Shown one piece after another: positions 1-4,563 of a DNA stretch of 5,935 nt (positions are counted from its first letter, which is position 1; every line of letters begins with the position of its first letter). The stretch comes from Acetobacteraceae bacterium (GTDB taxonomy: Bacteria > Pseudomonadota > Alphaproteobacteria > Acetobacterales > Acetobacteraceae), in the NCBI GenBank assembly GCA_027323595.1, contig DAHWBL010000472.1, forward strand, positions 1-5,935. The letters are read 5' to 3'. The position numbers were made by a program, and so were the translations under genes. The notes under the pieces were generated by a model. That model did not search any database, was not told the DNA's origin, and worked only from the letters and a program-made list of their open reading frames with translations.

Positions 1-666
1 CTCGACAGCTTCACCAAGGAGCACAGCGCCGAATATCAGAGCCAGGCGCTGATCGATCTGGCATTTCGCATGCGCGGGCGGATCGCCGATCTGGAGCAGA
101 TCGAGCGGATCGTCATCCACACCAGCCACCACACCCATTACGTGATCGGCACCGGCGCCAACGACCCGCAGAAGATGGACCCCAAGGCCAGCCGCGAGAC
201 GCTGGACCATTCGATCATGTATATCTTCGCGGTCGCGCTGCAGGACGGCACCTGGCACCACGTGGACAGCTACAGCCCGCGCCGCGCCCGCCGCGCCGAC
301 ACCGTGGCGCTGTGGCACAAGATCGAAACCAGCGAGGACGCGGAATGGACGCGGCGCTACCACGCCACCGATCCGAACCAGAAGGCCTTTGGCGGGCGCG
401 TCGAGATCGTGCTGCGCGACGGCAGCGTGCTGGTCGATGAGATGGCGGTGGCCAATGCGCATCCGTTTGGCGCGAAGCCGTTCGGACGCGAGGATTACAT
501 CCGCAAGTTCCGCACCATGACCGAGGGCATCATCACCGCCCGCGAGGCCAGCCGCTTCATCGAGGTGGTGCAGGAACTGCCCCGGCTTGCGGCCGGCGAT
601 CTGGACCAGCTCAACGTGGCCATCCCCGCCGGCCAGATCATCCAGGGTAAACCAGGCATCTTTTGA
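1..666 (+). CDS. prpD: 2-methylcitrate dehydratase PrpD, C-terminal part (5' end outside window)
   Basis: The reading frame is open from the first base to the TGA at 664-666 and gives 221 residues. Family members are about 480-500 aa, so roughly the first 55% is missing. PrpD belongs to the MmgE/PrpD family and dehydrates 2-methylcitrate to 2-methylaconitate in the cytoplasmic methylcitrate cycle, which turns propionyl-CoA into pyruvate and succinate. Visible family features are the KEHSAEYQSQALIDLA stretch at residues 7-22 (the E. coli protein has a related PAEFHSQTAVEAA segment), the LDHSIMYIFAVAL segment near residues 72-84, corresponding to the conserved D-H-x-I-x-Y-x-x-A block, and the HPFGAKPFGRED region near residue 150, corresponding to YPIGHARRR. 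The ATG at base 70 is internal and is not the start. prpC follows after 14 bases, which fixes the pathway and argues against a generic MmgE/PrpD paralogue such as an itaconate- or immune-type protein. No frameshift or stop is seen. Identity is sure; substrate is strongly implied by context. Confidence 0.93.
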   Translation, partial: LDSFTKEHSAEYQSQALIDLAFRMRGRIADLEQIERIVIHTSHHTHYVIGTGANDPQKMDPKASRETLDHSIMYIFAVALQDGTWHHVDSYSPRRARRADTVALWHKIETSEDAEWTRRYHATDPNQKAFGGRVEIVLRDGSVLVDEMAVANAHPFGAKPFGREDYIRKFRTMTEGIITAREASRFIEVVQELPRLAAGDLDQLNVAIPAGQIIQGKPGIF

Positions 667-669
667 ATC

Positions 670-673
670 GGAG
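670..673 (+). promoter_or_regulatory. Ribosome binding site of prpC
   Basis: GGAG lies seven bases before the ATG at 681 in the 14-base prpD-prpC gap. It selects this ATG over the in-frame TTG at 663, which overlaps the prpD stop and has no such motif at a suitable distance. No promoter or terminator fits in the gap, so prpC is most likely co-transcribed with prpD. Confidence 0.7.
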
Positions 674-680
674 CAGCCCG

Positions 681-1835
681 ATGTCCGACACCACGACCAC
701 CGGCGTGAAGCCGAAAAAATCCGTCGCCCTGTCCGGCGTGGCCGCCGGCAGCACCGCGCTGTGCACGGTGGGGCGCAGCGGCAATGATCTGCATTATCGC
801 GGCTACGACATTCTCGACATCGCCGAGGTGTGCGGCTTCGAGGAGATCGCGCATCTGCTGGTGCATGGGGTGCTGCCGACGCGCGCGCAGCTCGCCGCCT
901 ATACCGCGAAGCTGAAATCGCTGCGCGGCCTGCCCGGCGCGGTGCGCGACGTGCTGCACGCGCTGCCCGCGGCCAGCCACCCGATGGATGTGATGCGCAC
1001 CGGCGTGTCCGCGCTGGGCGCGATCCTGCCCGAGCGCGAGGCGCATGACCCGGCCGGTGCGCGCGACATCGCGGACCGGCTGATGGCCAATCTGGGTTCG
1101 ATGCTGCTGGCCTGGTATCATTTCGCGCATAATGGCCGCGTCATCGATGTCGAGACCGACGATGACAGCATCGGCGGACATTTCCTGCATCTGCTGCACG
1201 GACATCCGCCCACGCCGAGCCAGGTGCGCGCGATGCACACCTCGATGATTTTGTACGCGGAACATGAATACAACGCCTCCACCTTCGCCGCGCGGGTGAT
1301 CGCGGGCACCGGGTCGGACATGTATTCGGCGATCACCGGGGCGATCGGCGCGCTGCGGGGGCCCAAGCACGGCGGCGCCAACGAGGTCGCCTTCGAGGTG
1401 CAGAACCGCTACGACAGCCCCGACGCCGCCGAGGCCGATATCCGCGCGCGGGTGGCCAACCGCGAGGTGGTTATCGGCTTTGGCCATCCGGTCTATACCA
1501 CCGGCGACCCGCGCAACGTGGTGATCAAGCGCGTCGCCCGCGCGCTGTCCGAGGAGGCCGGCGATCTGCGCATGTTCAACATCGCCGAGCGGCTGGAGAC
1601 GGTGATGTGGGACGCGAAGAAGATGTTTCCCAATCTTGATTGGTACAGCGCGGTTTCCTATCACATGCTGGGCGTGCCGACGGCGATGTTCACGCCGCTG
1701 TTCGTGATCGCGCGCACCTCCGGCTGGGCCGCGCACGTGATGGAGCAGCGCACCGACAACAAGATCATCCGACCCTCGGCGATCTATACCGGGCCGGAGG
1801 ACCTGGCGTTCGTGCCGATCGACCGGCGGGGGTGA
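681..1835 (+). CDS. prpC: 2-methylcitrate synthase PrpC
   Basis: This is a complete 384-aa protein; E. coli PrpC is 389 aa. It condenses propionyl-CoA with oxaloacetate to give 2-methylcitrate, the first committed step of the methylcitrate cycle, in the cytoplasm. The N-terminal block KPKKSVALSG (residues 10-19) and the following TALCTVGRSGNDLHYRGYDI are typical of PrpC rather than housekeeping citrate synthase. The catalytic triad of the citrate synthase fold is intact: His230 in GPKHGGANE, His269 in GFGHPVYT and Asp320 in NLDWYSAVSY. Each is offset by exactly five from the His235/His274/Asp325 numbering known for enterobacterial PrpC. CoA-site signatures, including the late IIRPSAIYTGPED segment, are also present. 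The start is the ATG with GGAG seven bases upstream. The gene forms an operon with prpD upstream, with the order D-C rather than the enterobacterial B-C-D-E. prpB and a prpR-type regulator are not in the window. Its stop codon lies only four bases from the end of a convergent gene. Confidence 0.97.
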   Translation: MSDTTTTGVKPKKSVALSGVAAGSTALCTVGRSGNDLHYRGYDILDIAEVCGFEEIAHLLVHGVLPTRAQLAAYTAKLKSLRGLPGAVRDVLHALPAASHPMDVMRTGVSALGAILPEREAHDPAGARDIADRLMANLGSMLLAWYHFAHNGRVIDVETDDDSIGGHFLHLLHGHPPTPSQVRAMHTSMILYAEHEYNASTFAARVIAGTGSDMYSAITGAIGALRGPKHGGANEVAFEVQNRYDSPDAAEADIRARVANREVVIGFGHPVYTTGDPRNVVIKRVARALSEEAGDLRMFNIAERLETVMWDAKKMFPNLDWYSAVSYHMLGVPTAMFTPLFVIARTSGWAAHVMEQRTDNKIIRPSAIYTGPEDLAFVPIDRRG

Positions 1836-1861
1836 AAAATCAGCCGGCCAGCGCGGCCGGC
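1835..1861 (-). terminator. Intrinsic terminator of the dioxygenase/NodB-fold operon
   Basis: Read on the minus strand, GCCGGCC (1861-1855), a five-base loop GCGCT, then GGCCGGC (1849-1843) form a perfect 7-bp all-GC stem. The stop TGA (1842-1840) follows, then TTTTT (1839-1835). The hairpin therefore lies inside the last codons of the NodB-fold gene. The U-tract overlaps the last base of the prpC stop codon on the opposite strand. On the plus strand the same hairpin has no U-tract, so it would end prpDC transcription poorly by this mechanism. Confidence 0.72.
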
Positions 1862-2505
1862 GCGCCGATGTAGGGCGCGATGTCGCCGACCACGCGCCCG
1901 CGGACGATGGGTGTGCAGTCCGGCGCGAATTCCTGGGTGAAGCGCGCGCCCTCGGCTTTGGCCAGCGTGATGAAGCGGTCCAGATGCGCCATCGCGCCGG
2001 TGGGCAGATCGTGCAGCACGATCTGGGTGTGATCGTGTGCGCGGCATTGGCCAAGTGCGGTCTGCACCCAGCCATCGGGGTCCGCCCAGTCGCGCGGGAT
2101 CGCGTTCCACAGCAGCAGGGTGAAGCCGCCGGCGAGCAGATGGTCCACGACCGCGGGCTGCAACAGCCGCTGGTCCAGATGGCCGCCGCCGCCGAACGGG
2201 CGGAACAGCCGGTCCGGATGCGCGAGCGCGCCGAGTTCGCGCTGGGTGTCGGCGATTTCGCTGACCGCCTCGGCCGGGTCGGCCATCAGGCCCAGCGGCG
2301 TGCGGTGCGACCAGCTGTGGTTGGCGATCCAGTGCCCTTCGGCGTGGGCGCGTTCGGCGAGCGCGCGGCCCTCGCGCGATGCGATCTTGTGGCCCAGCAC
2401 GCAGAAGGTGGCGGCGATGTGGTGTCGCGCCAGCGTGGCGAGCACGTGCTGCGTCACCGCCTCGGTCGGGCCGTTGTCGAAGGTGAGCGTGATCGTGCCG
2501 ATCAT
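1840..2505 (-). CDS. Cytoplasmic NodB-fold (polysaccharide deacetylase family, CE4-like) hydrolase with D-to-N metal-site change
   Basis: This is a 221-aa protein consisting almost entirely of one NodB homology domain. Motif 1 reads LTFDNGP (residues 7-13): the catalytic-base Asp10 is kept, but the metal-binding Asp of the usual TFDDGP is Asn11 (codon AAC, 2475-2473). Motif 2 is His63-Ser-Trp-Ser-His67, intact. Motif 3 is the Arg102-Pro-Phe-Gly-Gly-Gly-Gly stretch. Motif 4 is Trp133 to Arg138-Asp139-Trp140, and motif 5 is Leu164-His165-Asp166. The first motif begins seven residues after the start Met and there is no signal peptide or membrane segment, so it should be cytoplasmic. That is unlike cell-wall or exopolysaccharide deacetylases. 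The start ATG overlaps the stop of the upstream dioxygenase gene (ATGA, 2505-2502), with only a weak, distant GAAGG before it. Translational coupling is therefore likely. The family contains small-molecule amidases such as the PuuE allantoinase, so an amide or related hydrolase acting with the dioxygenase is plausible, but the substrate is unknown. Fold is certain, function open. Confidence 0.88.
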   Translation of the reverse strand: MIGTITLTFDNGPTEAVTQHVLATLARHHIAATFCVLGHKIASREGRALAERAHAEGHWIANHSWSHRTPLGLMADPAEAVSEIADTQRELGALAHPDRLFRPFGGGGHLDQRLLQPAVVDHLLAGGFTLLLWNAIPRDWADPDGWVQTALGQCRAHDHTQIVLHDLPTGAMAHLDRFITLAKAEGARFTQEFAPDCTPIVRGRVVGDIAPYIGAPAALAG

Positions 2506-3383
2506 TCCGCGGCGAGCCTTCGTTCCACGGCCGGCGCCAGCACCACGTCGAAGGTGACGGTGGAGAAGGGCTCGGTGGCGATGGTGCCGGCGGGCGTGGG
2601 GCCGGGCTCATGGTCCTCGAAAAAGATGATCAGCTCGGGACGCACGCCATAGACCGCATCGGAATCGATGTAGTCCGCGCCGCCACGGAAGATGTGGGTG
2701 ATCAGCGTCTGATGGCCGGGCGCGCGCACGGTGGCGTGGATGTGGGCGGGGCGCTCATGGCTGATGCCGGTGGCGGCCACCAGCTCGCCCACCGGCCCGT
2801 CGATCGGGATCGAATAATGGCAGGGCTCGACGGTGGTGACGCAATAGCGCCCGTCCGCGTCGGTGTGGAACTTGCCGCGCAGATAGGCGTCGTCGGCACC
2901 CACCTGGCATTCGTAGAGGCCGTTCTGGTCGGCCTGCCAGGCGTCGATCAGCGCGCCGGCGATCGGCCGGCCTTCCATGTCGGTGACCCGCCCGGTCATG
3001 AAGCACAGCTTGCCGGGCGCGCCGAAGCGCATGTCGCCGCCGGGCGGAAGCTCGGGGCTGCCCTCGATGAAGAACGGGCCTTCCACGGTGTTGGGGGTGG
3101 CGCCGTGCGGCACCTTCTGGTCGATCATCACGGTCAGCATCGACAGGCCCATGACGTCGGACAGCAGCATCATCTCGTTGCGCTTGTCGTCCGACATCTC
3201 GCCGCAGCGGATCAGGAAATCGAGCGCGGTGAGCCATTCGTCGCGGGTGAGCTGCACCTCGCGCGCATAGTCGTGCAGGTGCCGCACGAGGCCGGTCATC
3301 AGCGTGACCATGCGCGGGTTGGCGGCCCCGGCGTAGCGGGCGCAGACCTCGTTGGTGATGTTGTCCTCGGTGACCGCGGCCAT
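2502..3383 (-). CDS. Intradiol ring-cleavage dioxygenase, hydroxyquinol/catechol 1,2-dioxygenase type
   Basis: This 293-aa non-haem Fe(III) enzyme is expected to insert O2 between the two ortho hydroxyls of a catecholic ring, giving a cis,cis-muconate or maleylacetate-type product. Residues about 20-90 form the catechol dioxygenase N-terminal helical domain (HLHDYAREVQLTRDEW, LLSDVMGLSMLTVMID). Residues about 100-285 form the beta-sandwich catalytic domain beginning VEGPFFIEG. The Fe ligands are Tyr157 (GLYECQ), Tyr190 (CHYSIP), His214 and His216 (RPAHIHA). Their spacing (33, 24, 2) equals that of the structurally known hydroxyquinol 1,2-dioxygenase (Y164, Y197, H221, H223). Catechol 1,2-dioxygenase differs (Y164, Y200, H224, H226; spacing 36, 24, 2). 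Hydroxyquinol is thus the best substrate guess, but spacing alone does not decide it. The start at 3383 is chosen because AGGGAG precedes it and a good promoter lies just upstream. An in-frame ATG at 3500 would lie beyond that promoter. No maleylacetate reductase or muconate cycloisomerase is in the window. It is first in an operon with the NodB-fold gene. Confidence 0.92.
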   Translation of the reverse strand: MAAVTEDNITNEVCARYAGAANPRMVTLMTGLVRHLHDYAREVQLTRDEWLTALDFLIRCGEMSDDKRNEMMLLSDVMGLSMLTVMIDQKVPHGATPNTVEGPFFIEGSPELPPGGDMRFGAPGKLCFMTGRVTDMEGRPIAGALIDAWQADQNGLYECQVGADDAYLRGKFHTDADGRYCVTTVEPCHYSIPIDGPVGELVAATGISHERPAHIHATVRAPGHQTLITHIFRGGADYIDSDAVYGVRPELIIFFEDHEPGPTPAGTIATEPFSTVTFDVVLAPAVERRLAAE

Positions 3384-3392
3384 GAGCAGTTT

Positions 3393-3398
3393 CTCCCT
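3393..3398 (-). promoter_or_regulatory. Ribosome binding site of the dioxygenase gene
   Basis: AGGGAG on the minus strand lies nine bases before the ATG at 3383. It supports that start over the ATG at 3500, which would add 39 poorly family-like residues (MAVPSRSPLG onward). Confidence 0.75.
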
Positions 3399-3411
3399 AT
3401 GCTGTGGCGGC

Positions 3412-3440
3412 ATTTTATCACATCGTCGCCAGCTTGACAG
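3412..3440 (-). promoter_or_regulatory. Predicted sigma70-type promoter of the dioxygenase operon
   Basis: On the minus strand CTGTCA (3440-3435; 4 of 6 matches to TTGACA) is followed, after exactly 17 bases, by TAAAAT (3417-3412; 5 of 6 matches to TATAAT). The -10 element is one of the few AT-rich patches in the window. Transcription would begin near 3405, giving a leader of about 20 bases that contains the AGGGAG ribosome binding site. GCTGTGGCG (3401-3409) and CGCCAGC (3427-3433) form an imperfect inverted repeat around the -10 and could be an operator, but this is weak. No regulator gene is visible beside it. Confidence 0.55.
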
Positions 3441-3462
3441 CGCCCGCGTCGGTGGGAAGTCT
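3434..3462 (+). promoter_or_regulatory. Possible promoter of the MetE-like gene (consensus -35, weak -10)
   Basis: A perfect TTGACA lies at 3434-3439, 48 bases before the ATG of the plus-strand gene. The hexamer 17 bases on is AAGTCT, a poor -10 match (2 of 6), so the element would need an activator or may only look like a promoter. The TTGACA overlaps the -35 of the divergent minus-strand promoter by five bases, so polymerase could probably not occupy both at once. Confidence 0.3.
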
Positions 3463-3474
3463 GTGGGCAAACCC

Positions 3475-3481
3475 AGGGGAG
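3475..3481 (+). promoter_or_regulatory. Ribosome binding site of the MetE-like gene
   Basis: AGGGGAG sits six bases before the ATG at 3488. It rules out the longer in-frame GTG start at 3404, which has no comparable motif and would put coding sequence through the divergent promoter region. Confidence 0.8.
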
Positions 3482-3487
3482 AGCGCG

Positions 3488-4519
3488 ATGGAACGGCCAA
3501 TTCTGGCGACGACGGTGGTGGGCAGCGTGCCGCAGCCGGCGTGGCTCGTGGATCTGAACAAGCTGAACACCCGCATGCCGCCCAGGGTGCGCGCCACCGA
3601 CCTGTGGCGGGTGCCCGAGAATCTGCTGGAGCAGGCGCAGGACGATGCGACCATCCTGGCGATCCGCGCGCTCGAGCGTGCCGGCATCGACATCATCACC
3701 GACGGCGAAATCCGTCGCGAGAGCTATTCCAATCGTTTCGCCGCCAATCTGGACGGGGTCGATCTGGACAAGCCCGGCGAGGTGGTGGGACGCACCGGCA
3801 AGATGCTGCTGGTGCCGCGCGTGTGCGGGCCGATCCGTCGGCGCGGGCCGATCGAGGCGCGCGACATGCGCTTTTTGCGCGCCAACACCGACAGGTTGAC
3901 CAAGATCACCCTGCCCGGGCCGTTCACCATGGCGATGCAGGCGAAGAACGAATTCTATGAGGATGACGAGGCGATGGCCATGGCCTATGCCGAAGTTGTC
4001 AACGCCGAGCTGCATGATCTGAAAGCAGCCGGGGCGGACGTGGTGCAGCTCGACGAACCGTGGCTGCAGGCCAAGCCCGAGCAGGCGGCGAAATACGGCA
4101 TCAAGGCGGTGAACCGCGCGCTCGAGGGCATCGCCGGGCCGACCGTGCTGCATCTGTGCTTCGGCTATGCCCATGTGGTGCCCGACAAGCCGCACGCCTA
4201 CACGTTTCTCGCCCAGCTCGCCGACTGCGTGGTGCGCGAAATCTCGATCGAGGCGGCGCAGCCGCATCTGGATCTGAACGTGCTGAAGGAGCTGCCCGGC
4301 AAGGTGATCCATGTCGGCGTGCTCGATCTGTCGCGTTCCGAAATCGAAACGCCCCAGATCGTGGCGGACAGAATTCGGCACGCGATGAAATATCTGCCGC
4401 CCGAGCGGATCATCGCCGCGCCGGATTGCGGGATGAAATATCTGCCCAGGGAGGTCGCCTTCGGCAAGCTCGCCGCGATGGCGCAGGGCGCGGCCATGGT
4501 GCGCGCCGAACTCGTCTGA
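3488..4519 (+). CDS. Stand-alone MetE-type catalytic-domain protein (core methionine synthase-like / zinc methyl- or thiol-transferase)
   Basis: This 343-aa protein matches only the C-terminal, zinc-binding TIM-barrel half of cobalamin-independent methionine synthase. Full MetE is about 750 aa, and no N-terminal half precedes it. The barrel opens with TTVVGSVPQPAWL (residues 8-20; MetE has TTTIGSFPQT), and QLDEPWLQ (187-194) matches the MetE IDEPAL strand. The zinc ligands His222 and Cys224 (LHLCFG), Glu255 (ISIEAA) and Cys314 (APDCGMKY) correspond to E. coli His641, Cys643, Glu665 and Cys726, so thiolate activation chemistry should work. There is no signal peptide, so it should be cytoplasmic. 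Such short forms are often labelled as methyltetrahydropteroyltriglutamate-homocysteine methyltransferase, but several act without folate (core-MetE and the Mes families). Others, such as epoxyalkane:coenzyme M transferase, act on different substrates. Because it is divergent from a ring-cleavage operon, a catabolic methyl- or thiol-transfer role is possible. Fold and zinc site are sure; the substrate is not. The ATG at 3488 has a strong AGGGGAG. Confidence 0.9.
   Translation: MERPILATTVVGSVPQPAWLVDLNKLNTRMPPRVRATDLWRVPENLLEQAQDDATILAIRALERAGIDIITDGEIRRESYSNRFAANLDGVDLDKPGEVVGRTGKMLLVPRVCGPIRRRGPIEARDMRFLRANTDRLTKITLPGPFTMAMQAKNEFYEDDEAMAMAYAEVVNAELHDLKAAGADVVQLDEPWLQAKPEQAAKYGIKAVNRALEGIAGPTVLHLCFGYAHVVPDKPHAYTFLAQLADCVVREISIEAAQPHLDLNVLKELPGKVIHVGVLDLSRSEIETPQIVADRIRHAMKYLPPERIIAAPDCGMKYLPREVAFGKLAAMAQGAAMVRAELV
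4384..4446 (+). repeat. Short direct repeat around the last zinc-ligand codon
   Basis: GATGAAATATCTGCC occurs at 4384-4398 and again at 4432-4446, 48 bases apart and in the same frame. Each copy encodes MKYLP (residues 300-304 and 316-320 of the MetE-like protein), and the zinc ligand Cys314 lies between them. A DCGMKYLP motif is usual in this short MetE-like family, so the repeat may be chance or codon preference. Recombination between the copies would delete 16 codons including the Cys. Confidence 0.5.
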
Positions 4520-4522
4520 ACC

Positions 4523-4558
4523 GCCGCGTCCGCGCCCCGATCAGGGCGCGGACGCGGC
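4523..4558. terminator. Perfect 15-bp hairpin between convergent genes (probable bidirectional transcription end)
   Basis: GCCGCGTCCGCGCCC (4523-4537) and its exact complement GGGCGCGGACGCGGC (4544-4558) enclose the six-base loop CGATCA. The hairpin fills nearly the whole 44-base gap, starting four bases after the MetE-like stop and ending five before the HtrA stop. No U-tract follows directly on either strand; the nearest on the plus strand is T5 at 4574-4578, 15 bases beyond the stem. It therefore fits a U-tract-less terminator or 3'-end-protecting hairpin shared by both genes. Confidence 0.7.
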
Positions 4559-4563
4559 GCCGA

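Noticed and set aside
663..680. TTG start for prpC overlapping the prpD stop
   Set aside because: The ATG at 681 has GGAG at the right distance and gives the family-typical MSDTT N-terminus.
495..2075. Long 526-codon open frame on the minus strand
   Set aside because: It runs antisense through prpD and prpC, which are unmistakable. Its translation is Arg/His/Ala/Gly-rich with no recognisable domain, as expected for shadow frames in GC-rich DNA.
1784..2611. 275-codon minus-strand frame overlapping the NodB-fold gene
   Set aside because: Pro/Arg/Ala-rich low-complexity translation in a second frame of the same strand; the NodB frame has all family motifs.
2610..3437. 275-codon plus-strand frame opposite the dioxygenase
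   Set aside because: His/Gly/Val-rich shadow of a gene with intact iron ligands; no family resemblance and no ribosome binding site.
3404..3487. Longer MetE-like start at GTG 3404
   Set aside because: No Shine-Dalgarno, and the family barrel begins right after the ATG at 3488, which has AGGGGAG.
3384..3500. Longer dioxygenase start at 3500 adding 39 residues
   Set aside because: The extra residues do not look like the family and would lie upstream of the predicted promoter; the ATG at 3383 has a good AGGGAG.
3299..4381. 360-codon minus-strand frame opposite the MetE-like gene
   Set aside because: Antisense shadow crossing the promoter region and running into the dioxygenase gene; no recognisable domain.
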